Shown in pieces: positions 35,569 through 44,939 of a DNA stretch of 64,000 nucleotides. The stretch covers positions 558,001-622,000 of the forward strand of contig DAOSXA010000002.1 of the NCBI GenBank assembly GCA_035380245.1. The letters run 5' to 3'. The DNA comes from Candidatus Zixiibacteriota bacterium (lineage in GTDB: Bacteria; Zixibacteria; MSB-5A5; GN15; FEB-12). Numbering within the stretch: the first letter of the stretch is position 1; each line of letters begins with the position of its first letter. The notes under the pieces were generated by a model that was not told where the DNA came from, did no database searches, and saw only the letters and a list, made by a program, of their open reading frames with translations. A program made the position numbers and the translations under genes.

Positions 35569-36689
35569 GAGGGCCTCGCCTTCTCGGTCAAATCGAGTGT
35601 CGCGACCAACCGACGGAACTGATCGACAATTTGTTCCGGCTCGATATCGAGCAGATGGTGAAACTCGTTCGAGATCACCCAGCCGCATTCCTGCCGATAG
35701 GGCTTCCAAAAATAGAAATTGCGAATATGACCGCTGTAAAGCGCCACCACCGGAACGCCAAAAGTCCCCGCCACATGCACCAGCGAGGTATCGGGACTGA
35801 TCAATATATCGAGTCTGGAAATTACGGCACAAACATCGCGAAACGAACGACCGTCCGGGATCAAATGGGTTTTACCCGGCAACGCTCGTTGCAGCTCTTC
35901 CCCGCGTTCACGTTCGTTGGGAGCGCACGAGATTATGAACTCCGCATCCGGATAATCGGCGGCGACGGCGTGCATCACCGCTATGTATTTCCGTACATCC
36001 AGCGTACGCGACGGTGATCCGGCAGAGATGTTGAATCCGACCCGTAAACAATTAGAGGGAACCGATTCGTAAAAAGCCTCGGCTTTACGAATCGAATCTT
36101 CCGGCAGGTACATCGGACGATACGGATCAACCGATGCCGGATCTATCCCAAACACATTGAACACCAGCAAGCTGTTGTCGATCGAGTGATCCCGGCCGTC
36201 CGGTTCGTAGGGCTCACAGTAATCGTAATACGGTCGCAGACGCAGCTTGCGTGCCGCGGCTTTAATCGAGTGTCGCCCGATCCACTTGCTCAGGATAAGA
36301 CCGGTAACCGAGTCATGACAGATAGGATCGAACACGATATCGAACCGGGCTTTTTTAAGACGACGGATCATTGGGATATCGTGAAGGATGTTTTTCGTGT
36401 ATGTATGCACGGCGTCGATATCGGGATCATCGGCAATGAGATCGCGATTGTGCGGCGAAGCGATCACCTCGATTCGGGCATGCGGCAGATGAGCCTTGAG
36501 AGCATGCAACGCCGGGATCGTGGCAATCATATCGCCTAGTTTGTCGGGGCGCAACACGAGGATCGAGCGGACATTTTCCGGTTTGATCGGATAAACGGAT
36601 CGGTCGCCTTTGGCGAAGATGAAACGAAAAGCTGCCTCAACCAGGCGCTTGAACATTTTCTCGCTCTTTTTGACAACCGTATCCGGCAT
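35565..36689 (-). CDS. GT9 family glycosyltransferase (heptosyltransferase-like)
   Basis: 374 residues. Signatures: I-L-V-L-R-P-D-K-L-G-D-M-I-A-T-I-P-A-L near 44-62, a G-F-N-I-S-A-G-S-P-S-R substrate loop and L-I-S-P-D-T-S-L-V-H-V-A near 305. Second GT9 enzyme of the cluster, differing clearly from the one at 33742. It begins 3 bp after the exporter gene stop. Likely lipopolysaccharide core assembly. Confidence 0.87.
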   Translation of the reverse strand: MPDTVVKKSEKMFKRLVEAAFRFIFAKGDRSVYPIKPENVRSILVLRPDKLGDMIATIPALHALKAHLPHARIEVIASPHNRDLIADDPDIDAVHTYTKNILHDIPMIRRLKKARFDIVFDPICHDSVTGLILSKWIGRHSIKAAARKLRLRPYYDYCEPYEPDGRDHSIDNSLLVFNVFGIDPASVDPYRPMYLPEDSIRKAEAFYESVPSNCLRVGFNISAGSPSRTLDVRKYIAVMHAVAADYPDAEFIISCAPNERERGEELQRALPGKTHLIPDGRSFRDVCAVISRLDILISPDTSLVHVAGTFGVPVVALYSGHIRNFYFWKPYRQECGWVISNEFHHLLDIEPEQIVDQFRRLVATLDLTEKARPS

Positions 36690-36692
36690 CGC

Positions 36693-38609
36693 TTACTCCC
36701 CCGCTCTGCCGTTATGTTGAGGTTCACCGTTTTTGAACTGCATATGATAGAGACGGCTGTAAAGCCCGTCCTTTTTAAGCAAGTCGGCATGAGTACCGGA
36801 CTCGACTTTGCGGCCTTTGTCGATCACGATAATCTGGTCAGCGTGAATGATAGTCGACAGACGATGCGCCACTACGAGTGTCGTGCGCCCTTTCATCAAA
36901 TTACCGATCGCTTCCTGAACGAGCAGTTCTGACTCGGTGTCCAGCGCTGAAGTGGCTTCATCGAAAATCAACACCTGCGGATCACGCAGCAGGGCACGGG
37001 CAATAGCCAGTCGCTGACGCTGTCCGCCGGACAGCATCACACCACGATTCCCAACCACCGTATCATAACCGTTTTCGAGCTCTCGGATAAAACGATCGGC
37101 GTTGGCCATCTTAGCTACTTCAACCACTTGTTCACGGTTGAAGTCCTGAAGACCGTAGGCAATGTTGTTCTCGACAGTATCGTTGAACAGCAGCGTCTCC
37201 TGGGTAACGATCCCCATAAGTTCCCGGAGTGATTTTAGCGTCAAGGTTGAGATATCCCTACCGTCGATACTAATATGGCCCGAGGTTGGGTCGTAAAAAC
37301 GCGGCAACAAGTCCAGCAACGTCGATTTGCCCGCTCCGGACGGCCCCACGATGGCGACCACCTGCCCGACCGGAACATCGAAACTAACCTCGTTCAACAC
37401 CAGGTCGTTACCGATATAAGCGAAGCTGACATTGTCGTAGCGGATTTTATCGGTGAAAGATGTGATAGTGCCGGCTTCAGGTTTATCGACAATTCGTTCT
37501 TCGGTATCGAGCACCTTGAAGATTCGTTCGGCCGCGGCGAGTCCCTCCTGAAGTTTCACATGAATCTGGCTAAGTGATTTAACCGGCTTAATCAGGGAGA
37601 ACATGGCAATGACGAAAGTCATGAAATCGCCCGCATCGAGCTCCCCCTGACCGGAGATAATCCTTGCCCCGGCATAAAGCAGGATGGTTACACCGGCCAG
37701 TGAAATCAACGTGTCGTTGATCGGTGAGGCCAGATGTCGAATACGCGTCATGCGCAACAGTGAGCAGAAGAAATCGCCGGTAGCGGCGAAGAATTTTCTC
37801 ATCTCGTATTTCTCGGTAGCGAAAGCTCGCACGATACGGATGTTATTGATCGATTCTTCCAGCACCGAATTGACATCGGCCATTTTCTCCTGAGAGCGCT
37901 CAGAGTATTTGCGCAGTTTCTTGCCGATGAACCAGATGAAACCGAATACGACCGGCAAAACGATCATTGCCAATAAAGTCAGTTTCCAGCTCAGGATGAT
38001 CAGGAAAGCGACAAAAAGCAGCGAGGTGATCGAATCGGTCACGAGGTGGTTAAAGCCGAGATCGATGGACTCGTTCAGGACAACCACATCGTTGGTTACG
38101 CGGGATATTACCTGTCCGGTACGCCGCTTATGGAAATACGATAGCGAGAGACGTTGGTATTTCTCGAACAATCGATCCCGGAGACTTCGCACCACCGACT
38201 GCTGCACGTAAGCCATGAAAAAGCCCTGGAGATACATGAAGCCGTTCTTGCCCAGCACCACGAAGACAATCAAGATGCAGAAACGGAAAAGGGTGTCCCG
38301 GCGGTTGTCGCCCTGCACCGCATCGTCGATCCAGCTCTTGAGATGTTCCTTGGTTTGCTCGATCCACGATCCGGCGTCACGCACGAAATCGGAGGCCGAA
38401 CCACCACCGTCGGTCGTTATCTGTTGAACGGTCTCCTGCGGAGCAATCCCCCCGATATCCTGCACCTGGAACAGCGTCATAAGCAACGGCCCGGCCAGCC
38501 AGACGAGTAATCCGGCCAGAACCGCCGACAACGCCGCCGAACCGGAAGCGACCACGAGTTGCTTCCAGTAGGGAGCGAGAATCGATAATGTGCGACGATA
38601 TAGATTCAT
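36693..38609 (-). CDS. msbA: MsbA-like ABC exporter (fused permease and ATPase)
   Basis: 638 residues. Six membrane helices at about 15-355 with an enlarged loop after helix 1 (about 50-110), then the ATPase: Walker A G-P-S-G-A-G-K-S-T, Q-loop V-T-Q-E-T-L-L-F, signature L-S-G-G-Q-R-Q-R-L, Walker B V-L-I-F-D-E-A-T-S-A-L-D and V-A-H-R-L-S-T. Being directly upstream of three core glycosyltransferases it most likely flips lipid A-core, but a general multidrug exporter is possible. Confidence 0.88.
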   Translation of the reverse strand: MNLYRRTLSILAPYWKQLVVASGSAALSAVLAGLLVWLAGPLLMTLFQVQDIGGIAPQETVQQITTDGGGSASDFVRDAGSWIEQTKEHLKSWIDDAVQGDNRRDTLFRFCILIVFVVLGKNGFMYLQGFFMAYVQQSVVRSLRDRLFEKYQRLSLSYFHKRRTGQVISRVTNDVVVLNESIDLGFNHLVTDSITSLLFVAFLIILSWKLTLLAMIVLPVVFGFIWFIGKKLRKYSERSQEKMADVNSVLEESINNIRIVRAFATEKYEMRKFFAATGDFFCSLLRMTRIRHLASPINDTLISLAGVTILLYAGARIISGQGELDAGDFMTFVIAMFSLIKPVKSLSQIHVKLQEGLAAAERIFKVLDTEERIVDKPEAGTITSFTDKIRYDNVSFAYIGNDLVLNEVSFDVPVGQVVAIVGPSGAGKSTLLDLLPRFYDPTSGHISIDGRDISTLTLKSLRELMGIVTQETLLFNDTVENNIAYGLQDFNREQVVEVAKMANADRFIRELENGYDTVVGNRGVMLSGGQRQRLAIARALLRDPQVLIFDEATSALDTESELLVQEAIGNLMKGRTTLVVAHRLSTIIHADQIIVIDKGRKVESGTHADLLKKDGLYSRLYHMQFKNGEPQHNGRAGE

Positions 38610-38686
38610 TCAGCATTATCCCAAAAACGCATAACCTGAAATATGAACCTTTTGCTTAGGGAAGTCAATCGGAGTAATCGGCCCGG

Positions 38687-39364
38687 CTAAAGGTTGAACG
38701 GAACGGCATCCACCGGTATTTCAACCTGGAATCGTTCGCGATCGACCTCGGTGTTGGTTTTAATCGTACGCGTTTCGGCTTTGAAACGAATATCGGCGCC
38801 ATCATCAAAATCGACTCGGTCAATACGCCAATTATGATCACGTTCGCGATATCGCAAGTCCAGATGCCAGTCACAATCGGGCCAGATAATACTGTATTCG
38901 GCACGGTCGTTATCTACGGAGCCATCCATCGCCGCCGGGGCAAGTTGTTCTTCGTTGGGAAGATTAGTCAGGAGATTTTCCAAATGCAATCGCTCGAAAC
39001 CACCGGTGCATGAAGCGGAAGAGAGAAACTCATTTCGCCCTGACCGAATGTATTCATTGGTCGAAGGGAAATAAATAACTACACTGTCACGGGTAATGAG
39101 ACCTTTGAGGGCTCCCTTTCCCAGATAGCCGCGACCGGCAAGAGCAATCATGCTGTCGGTGCGATACATTTCGAGTCGAACCGAAGTTGGTTTCCCCTGC
39201 CGATAAATGCGGGCATCGAAAAGATAAGCCTCAACACGAATCCTACCATAGGGAGCCAGCTTGACATAGTTATCAACCATCGCCTGGCCGCTCAGACGAG
39301 GGCCACAGGAAACGGCCGATAAAATCAACAGCGCCGCAAGTAATACCGTCAATGCGTGCTTCAT
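38687..39364 (-). CDS. Putative lipoprotein (LolB/DUF4292-like fold)
   Basis: 225 residues. Signal peptide with lipobox L-S-A-V-S-C at about 15-20, so lipidated at Cys20. The mature part is made of beta strands with a LolA/LolB-like rhythm (I-R-V-E-A-Y-L-F; S-V-V-I-Y-F-P-S-T-N-E-Y; W-R-I-D-R-V-D-F-D). I think it may help move lipoproteins or lipids to the outer membrane; similarity is structural impression, not a motif match. Lies between an M50 peptidase (5 bp) and msbA (77 bp). Confidence 0.65.
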   Translation of the reverse strand: MKHALTVLLAALLILSAVSCGPRLSGQAMVDNYVKLAPYGRIRVEAYLFDARIYRQGKPTSVRLEMYRTDSMIALAGRGYLGKGALKGLITRDSVVIYFPSTNEYIRSGRNEFLSSASCTGGFERLHLENLLTNLPNEEQLAPAAMDGSVDNDRAEYSIIWPDCDWHLDLRYRERDHNWRIDRVDFDDGADIRFKAETRTIKTNTEVDRERFQVEIPVDAVPFNL

Positions 39365-39369
39365 TTACT

Positions 39370-39993
39370 TCACAACCCGGCAAAAAGACTCACGAAAAAC
39401 GAAATAAACGGTCCGAGAATCAACCAGATTCCACCCGCGAGAATCAATACGAGCAGAATAATCGGTGAGAAGGGCTGAATGCGGTCAAGGAACTCTCCTG
39501 CCGAGTGAGGCAATACCGAGCGCAGGATATGGGAGCCATCGAGCGGGAAAAGTGGAATCAGGTTAAAGAATGCCAGCGAGACATTGATCGAAACTCCGTA
39601 TATCAGAAAGCTGTACGCTGCTTCGGGTACGGCCAAATGCATAATACGAAGCAATCGAAAAAGGATTCCAAAACCAAGCCCCAACCCGAGATTCGAAAGC
39701 GGACCGGCAATAGATATCCAGAAATCAGCCACACGGACATTGCCCTTAAAGTTGTAGGCATTGACCGGAACCGGTTTGGCCCAGCCAAAGGTGAACTTCG
39801 ATATGAACATCATTAGAAGTCCCAGGAAGTCCAGGTGCGCCAATGGATTGAGGGTCAGACGGCCCTGATCGCGAGCGGTCGTATCGCCAAAACGGTAAGC
39901 GGTCCAGGCATGAAAGAACTCATGGACGGTGAGGGATAATAAGATCACCGGCGCCGCGATCATGGCTTTTCTGAGAAAATCGCTTTCAAACAA
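39370..39993 (-). CDS. Site-2 protease family (M50) membrane metallopeptidase
   Basis: 207 residues, about six hydrophobic helices. Zinc motif H-E-F-F-H-A-W (HExxH) at about 24-30 and third ligand Asp in N-L-I-P-L-F-P-L-D-G-S-H near 145. Short form without PDZ domain. It cuts membrane proteins within the bilayer; the client is not known. Given two anti-sigma factors in the window such a protease could act on one, but nothing here shows it. Confidence 0.87.
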   Translation of the reverse strand: MFESDFLRKAMIAAPVILLSLTVHEFFHAWTAYRFGDTTARDQGRLTLNPLAHLDFLGLLMMFISKFTFGWAKPVPVNAYNFKGNVRVADFWISIAGPLSNLGLGLGFGILFRLLRIMHLAVPEAAYSFLIYGVSINVSLAFFNLIPLFPLDGSHILRSVLPHSAGEFLDRIQPFSPIILLVLILAGGIWLILGPFISFFVSLFAGL

Positions 39994-40070
39994 ACCTGGA
40001 TCACCCTTTCCTTTTTACAGCCTTATACGAGTTTTTGTAATATCGGCTGCGCCTGTGACGACCACAAGCG

Positions 40071-40682
40071 CTATTTAGTTTTACCGGCTTCAACCGGTCG
40101 CGAGAGCGCCTTGCTGTCGGAATCGAAGAACCGCCAGGGTAAATCGGCCCCAACCCGGATGCCTATTCGGGGAGAATAACCGAATGATACGGACGGTTCG
40201 TTTCGATCTTCGAGATAAAGCTGATTGCCGGTCAGGTCAAGCGCAGTGTGAACCGTAGTCAAACCGAACGACCGACAGAGCTTCCCGGGGCCGTTCAGCA
40301 ATTCATTGGTCGCTCGAATCCGCGGTGAGTTAAGGCGCATCAGGTCAATCCCTTCCTTCGGTTCGGCGGCACGCAGAAGCAACGCAGCGGGATGTTTTCG
40401 TTTTTCAGTTACGAAATTAAGGCAATTGTACATCCCATAGATAAAATAGACATAGCTGAATCCGCCGGGACCAAACATGGGAGCATTACGGTCGGTTTTA
40501 CCGCGGGCAGCATGGCAGGCCGGATCGTCCTGACCGATATAGGCTTCGATTTCAACGATTCGCGCTGACATACGTCCCGCCGGAGAGTTATAGACGAGAT
40601 ATTTCCCCAACATCTCGGGAGCTACCTCAAGAGTTGGGCGCTCGTAGAAACTTCGGAGTAATTTCTTGAACCGTTTCGGCAT
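40071..40682 (-). CDS. DNA-3-methyladenine glycosylase (AAG/MPG family)
   Basis: 203 residues, the usual bacterial length. It removes alkylated purines in base excision repair. Signatures: L-G-K-Y-L-V, catalytic Glu region in R-I-V-E-I-E-A-Y-I-G-Q-D-D-P-A-C-H-A, M-F-G-P-G-G-F-S-Y-V-Y-F-I-Y-G and the product-side A-L-L-L-R-A-A-E-P. I use ATG 40682, 22 bp after the upstream gene stop; ATG 40721 would overlap it by 17 bp. Confidence 0.92.
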   Translation of the reverse strand: MPKRFKKLLRSFYERPTLEVAPEMLGKYLVYNSPAGRMSARIVEIEAYIGQDDPACHAARGKTDRNAPMFGPGGFSYVYFIYGMYNCLNFVTEKRKHPAALLLRAAEPKEGIDLMRLNSPRIRATNELLNGPGKLCRSFGLTTVHTALDLTGNQLYLEDRNEPSVSFGYSPRIGIRVGADLPWRFFDSDSKALSRPVEAGKTK

Positions 40683-40704
40683 GTTATGTATGCGCAGCGC
40701 TGGA

Positions 40705-41346
40705 CTACACCAGACCGCCATCGTTTATGAACGGATTGTTAACCCGCTCACTGCCAATGGTGGTTTCGGGACCGTGTCCCGGATAACAAACGATGTTGTC
40801 GGGCAATTTCAACAGCTTACGCTTGATCGAATCGATCAATTGACCGTAGGAGCCGCCGGGGAAATCGGTCCGTCCTATCGAACCCCAGAACAGGGTGTCG
40901 CCGGTGAAAATCAGATTGGCCTTTTCATCCAATAAACAGACGCCCCCCCGGGTGTGGCCGGGAGTTGCCAGCACCTTGAAATGGATCGAACCAATGTTGA
41001 GATCCTGTTCGTCGGTAAGAATATAATCCGCTTCAGGAGCTACAATCGGAAAACCAACCAAAGCGGAAACGTTTTCCGAAGGATTGGCCATGAGGGTTTG
41101 ATCGCCGTCACCTAAATATAGCGGCAGGTCGAAATGTTCCTTTATCTCCCCTACGGCAGCGATGTGGTCGCCATGGCCGTGGGTCAACAGAATTGCTTTG
41201 GGCTTGAATCCAGCCTTATCGACCTGTTCGATGATGGTCTCCGCTTCCTCGCCGGGATCGATAATAACACCGTCCAGAGTCTGCGGGTCCCAATACAGAT
41301 AGCAGTTGACCTGAAAGACGCCAACCACGAGTGTTTTTAATTCCAT
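40705..41346 (-). CDS. MBL-fold metallo-hydrolase (glyoxalase II-like)
   Basis: 213 residues. Zinc motif T-H-G-H-G-D-H-I (HxHxDH) at about 57-64, then T-P-G-H-T-R-G-G, F-T-G-D-T-L-F and P-G-H-G-P-E-T near the end. Family members hydrolyse S-lactoylglutathione and other thioesters; substrate here unknown. ATG 41346 chosen over an upstream codon at 41358. Confidence 0.88.
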   Translation of the reverse strand: MELKTLVVGVFQVNCYLYWDPQTLDGVIIDPGEEAETIIEQVDKAGFKPKAILLTHGHGDHIAAVGEIKEHFDLPLYLGDGDQTLMANPSENVSALVGFPIVAPEADYILTDEQDLNIGSIHFKVLATPGHTRGGVCLLDEKANLIFTGDTLFWGSIGRTDFPGGSYGQLIDSIKRKLLKLPDNIVCYPGHGPETTIGSERVNNPFINDGGLV

Positions 41347-41497
41347 ACTGCCCCGCAAGATAGCGTCGCAAGAACGGATGTCAACGCCAATCTGGGGACC
41401 GAACGGGATCGTCAGGTGGCCGGTTATTTACTGACCGGTCAAGGGATTGCCTGGTGGTACAAGGTGGTTCCTTTTGTGAAAAGAATCACTTTTCCCG

Positions 41498-41526
41498 TTG
41501 ATTCTTTGGGGGGCACCTGGTATATT
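41498..41526 (+). promoter_or_regulatory. Sigma-70 promoter of the prfB operon
   Basis: TTGATT (41498-41503) and TATATT (41521-41526) with 17 bp between them. The prfB ribosome site AGGAGG (41542-41547) follows closely. A GAAAAG/CTTTTC dyad lies just before the -35 box. Confidence 0.65.
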
Positions 41527-41553
41527 GACAGCTTCAAATTCAGGAGGATTTTA

Positions 41554-42670
41554 ATGGCCGCCCAGGTAGCGGATTTGAAAGGCAAAATTCAGCCCCTGAG
41601 AGAGCGATTGGATACGCTCGGGAGGTATCTTTGACCTCGATAAGCGTATCGAGAAAGTAAACGCGCTCGAGAAGAAATCCACACAGTCCGATTTCTGGGA
41701 CGACAATCAAGCCGCCCAGGCGGTACTTAAAGAAATCTCGGTCCACAAACGCTGGATCGATGCCCACCAGAAATTGAGCCGAGATCTTTCCGATACGGAA
41801 GAGCTTATCGACATGAGTGGAACGGATATCAGCGGAGCCGACATGAAGGCTCTGGAGGCAACTGTCGGCGATGTCGAACAAGCTCTGGAGAAACTGGAGT
41901 TCGAGGCGCTGCTGTCCGGTCCGGACGATCATCGCGATGCAATTTTAACGATTCACCCCGGCGCCGGCGGCACCGAAAGCCAGGACTGGGCCAACATGCT
42001 TTTTCGTATGTACAACCGCTGGTGTGAACGACGTGGTTTCACGGCGAATCTGATCGACTATCAGCCGGGTGATGAAGCGGGTTTGAAGTCAGCTACGCTT
42101 GAAATCAAAGGAGATTACGCCTACGGTTATCTCAAGGCGGAATCGGGGGTACATCGACTGGTCCGCATTTCCCCGTTCGATGCCAATTCGCGCCGACATA
42201 CATCTTTCGTCTCAGTGCACGTCTACCCGATCGTTTCGGACAACGTCGAGATCGAAATCAAGGACGAGGACGTGCGCATCGATACCTACCGCTCCTCCGG
42301 GGCCGGCGGTCAGCATGTCAACAAGACCTCTTCGGCAGTCCGTCTGACACACGAACCGACCGGGATCGTGGTAACCTGTCAGTCCGAACGGAGTCAGCAT
42401 AAAAACAAGGATGCCGCTTTCCTGGTGCTCAAGGCCCGGCTTTACCAACTCAAAAAGGAAGAAGAGTTGGCCAAAATGGCCAAATTCGAAGAAACGAAAA
42501 AGAAGATCGAATGGGGCTCACAGATTCGTTCGTACGTTTTCCATCCTTACAATATGGTCAAAGATCATCGCACCTCGGTCGAAACCGGCAACGTCAGCGC
42601 GGTGATGGACGGCGACCTGGATCAATTCATCGAAGCTTATTTGCGCGATCCGCAATTCAGAGAAAGCTGA
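41554..42670 (+). CDS. prfB: Peptide chain release factor 2, made by programmed +1 frameshift
   Basis: 371 residues after frameshifting. RF2 ends translation at UGA and UAA. The first 25 codons and Leu26 run in one frame to an in-frame TGA at 41632-41634; skipping T41632 joins the second frame, which codes the rest to 42670. Domains: helical domain 1, the P-G-A-G-G-T-E-S segment, the S-P-F stop-recognition tripeptide (I-S-P-F-D-A-N-S-R-R), and the peptidyl-hydrolysis motif G-A-G-G-Q-H-V-N-K. Start ATG 41554 has AGGAGG 6 nt upstream. Followed by pta after 54 bp. Confidence 0.95.
41620..41635 (+). promoter_or_regulatory. RF2 autoregulatory +1 frameshift site
   Basis: GGGAGG (41620-41625), a Shine-Dalgarno-like stimulator, lies 3 nt before the slippery CTT followed by TGA and C. 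This is the classical layout in which scarce RF2 makes ribosomes slip on CUU-U and make more RF2. Confidence 0.93.
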
Positions 42671-42724
42671 GATTTTACATAGATATTTCCCGTAACGAAT
42701 ATCATAGAAAAACAGGTGACAGAT

Positions 42725-43717
42725 ATGAATGCACTGAGTAAAATCAAAGATCGAGCCCGAGCCAAGAAGCGCCGGGTGGTGCTTCCGGAAGGGTTTGATC
42801 CGCGTGTCATTAAGGCCGCCAAGAAGATCCTTTCCGAAGAACTGGCAGCGGTAACGATCATCGGTGACGAGAAAGAAGTGGAGGCGCTGGCTCAGGAACA
42901 CGGCCTGAACGTGGCTAAGGTCGAGGTTATGAATCCGGCACATTCCGAGCTCTATAACGGCTTCGTGAACGAGTTCATGGAACTGCGCAAAGCTAAGGGC
43001 ATTACGGAAGAACAGGCCAAAACGGCCATGGCCGACCCGCTCTATTTCGGAGCAATGCTCGTGCGCAACAACAAGGCGGATGCTTCGGTAGCCGGCTCGA
43101 TCAGCACTACCGGCGATGTCCTCAGGGCAGCAATCCAGGTGTTAGGTCTGAAACAGGGGATCAACACCGTATCGAGCTGTTTTATGATGACCGTTCCGAA
43201 GTATCGCGACGTGATCGATCGGATTTTCCTGTATGCCGACGGCGCAGTGGTGCCGAATCCAACATCCGAGCAATTGGCTTCGATCGCGGCTTCGACTGCC
43301 GAGACCATGGTCAATCTGCTGGGTATGGAGCCGAAGATCGCGTTTCTGTCGTTTTCGACCAAAGGCTCAGCTAAACACGAGGATGTCGACAAGGTGGTCA
43401 AGGCCCTCGAAATCCTCAAGCAGAGCCACCCGGAATTGAAGGCGGACGGTGAACTTCAGGTAGATGCAGCAATCGTGCCGGAAATCGCCGAGCGTAAATC
43501 ACCGGGTTCCGCCGTCGGCGGTGACGCCAACATTCTGATCTTCCCGGACCTCGACGCCGGGAATATCGCTTATAAACTGACCCAGCGGCTGGCCAACGCC
43601 ACCGCCACCGGTCCGATAATTCAGGGTCTGGCTTTGCCGGCCAACGACCTCTCACGCGGTTGCTCGGCGGATGATATCGTCGATGTAACCGCTATTGCTA
43701 TGCTTATGAAAGGGTGA
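42725..43717 (+). CDS. pta: Phosphate acetyltransferase
   Basis: 330 residues, the single-domain form without the N-terminal DRTGG region. It exchanges acetyl between CoA and phosphate. Signatures: V-V-L-P-E-G-F-D-P-R-V, D-A-S-V-A-G-S-I-S-T-T, F-M-M-T-V-P, F-A-D-G-like L-Y-A-D-G-A-V-V-P-N-P-T, S-F-S-T-K-G-S and the A-N-I-L-I-F-P-D-L-D-A-G-N motif. ATG 42725 has AGGTGA 5 nt upstream, which rules against GTG 42716. No acetate kinase adjoins it. The next gene begins 4 bp later. Confidence 0.93.
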   Translation: MNALSKIKDRARAKKRRVVLPEGFDPRVIKAAKKILSEELAAVTIIGDEKEVEALAQEHGLNVAKVEVMNPAHSELYNGFVNEFMELRKAKGITEEQAKTAMADPLYFGAMLVRNNKADASVAGSISTTGDVLRAAIQVLGLKQGINTVSSCFMMTVPKYRDVIDRIFLYADGAVVPNPTSEQLASIAASTAETMVNLLGMEPKIAFLSFSTKGSAKHEDVDKVVKALEILKQSHPELKADGELQVDAAIVPEIAERKSPGSAVGGDANILIFPDLDAGNIAYKLTQRLANATATGPIIQGLALPANDLSRGCSADDIVDVTAIAMLMKG

Positions 43718-43721
43718 CGCG

Positions 43722-44939
43722 ATGAGCCTCAGCCAACTCGCGAAAGAAATAAAACCCTCCCCTACTCTGGCGCAGACCGAAAAAGCGCGCATCCTGAAGG
43801 AGAAGGGCGAGAAAGTGATCCATCTCGGGGCCGGCGAGCCGAAAACCCGAGTGCCCCTGGACGCCATTCTCGGGGCAGCTTCGAAACTGACATCTGCCGA
43901 GATCCGCTATACCCCGACTGAGGGTATCCCCCAGTTGATCAAGGCTATCATTCGATACACCGAGGAAAACTACAACAAGGTTGTCGGTCCCAAGAACGTT
44001 ATCGCTTCGGCGGGCGCCAAACAGGCGATCTACAATCTGATGATGGCCATTCTAAATCCGCAGGATGAAGTAATTATCCTCGCTCCTTACTGGGTCTCCT
44101 ACCCCGAAATAGTCAAGATGATGTACGGCGTACCGGTCATCGTGACTCCGGAAGATGGTCGTTTCGTACCGACGATGGAAGACATCAAGGAAAAAGTCGG
44201 CCGCTATACCAAGGCCATTATCGTCAACAGCCCGAACAATCCGTCCGGTGCGGTTTACCCGCCTGAACTGATCGGTGAGATAGTCGAGTACTGTGAGAAC
44301 AAGGGTATCTACCTGATCATGGACGACATCTATCACAAGCTGGTGTTCGACGGTAAGAAAGCGGTCTCGGCATACGATTACGCCAAAGCGGAAGGCGACA
44401 ACTCCCGCCTGGTGGTTATCAACGGTGTTTCCAAGGCGTATGCCATGACCGGATTCCGAATCGGCTGGACAATAGCCAACCGACCGCTGACGGAAGCTAT
44501 GACCAATATCGCCGCACAGAATACCTCCTGCCCATCGGTCGTACAGCAGGCGGCCGCTGCCGGCGCCCTCAACGGCATCCAGTCCGGCGTGGAGAGCCTT
44601 CGCCTGATGCTCCAGAACAACCGCGATATCATGGTCCAGGAACTGCGTGCTTTTAACGACATCAAAATCACGCCGCCGGAAGGAACGTTCTACTGCCTGC
44701 CGGATTTCTCGGCTTACAGCAAGAAATCGGTCGAACTGTCCAACTTCCTGCTCGAAAAAGCCCTGGTCGTGACGGTACCGGGCGTCGAATTCGGCATGGA
44801 AGGACATCTGCGTCTGAGTGTTTGCGGATCGGTTAAAGACATCACCGAAGGTATCGCCCGCATCAAGTGGGCAATAGATCCCGAATCGCCGAACGAAATC
44901 TACATCGGCGACCGTAAGCTCCGGAGGGATTGGATATGA
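43722..44939 (+). CDS. Class I/II aminotransferase, aspartate aminotransferase-like
   Basis: 405 residues, PLP-dependent, fold type I. Seen: R-Y-T-P-T-E-G-I-P-Q-L, N-S-P-N-N-P-S-G-A-V, the D-D-I-Y-H Asp/Tyr pair, PLP-lysine in N-G-V-S-K-A-Y-A-M-T-G-F-R-I-G-W and a final substrate Arg in G-H-L-R-L-S-V. This layout is the gamma subgroup aspartate aminotransferase. With pckA next to it, making oxaloacetate from aspartate fits the carbon node. It overlaps pckA by 4 bp. Confidence 0.9.
   Translation: MSLSQLAKEIKPSPTLAQTEKARILKEKGEKVIHLGAGEPKTRVPLDAILGAASKLTSAEIRYTPTEGIPQLIKAIIRYTEENYNKVVGPKNVIASAGAKQAIYNLMMAILNPQDEVIILAPYWVSYPEIVKMMYGVPVIVTPEDGRFVPTMEDIKEKVGRYTKAIIVNSPNNPSGAVYPPELIGEIVEYCENKGIYLIMDDIYHKLVFDGKKAVSAYDYAKAEGDNSRLVVINGVSKAYAMTGFRIGWTIANRPLTEAMTNIAAQNTSCPSVVQQAAAAGALNGIQSGVESLRLMLQNNRDIMVQELRAFNDIKITPPEGTFYCLPDFSAYSKKSVELSNFLLEKALVVTVPGVEFGMEGHLRLSVCGSVKDITEGIARIKWAIDPESPNEIYIGDRKLRRDWI

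Noticed and set aside
35571..35832. N-terminal extension of the GT2 transferase
   Set aside because: It lies wholly within the upstream GT9 gene and has no similarity to the family; the ATGA start fits better.
41416..41634. Stand-alone 72-residue gene before prfB
   Set aside because: Its last 26 codons are the zero-frame part of prfB and the earlier part is promoter DNA.
44052..44807. Long antisense frame in the aminotransferase gene
   Set aside because: Opposite a well-conserved enzyme gene; explained by codon bias.
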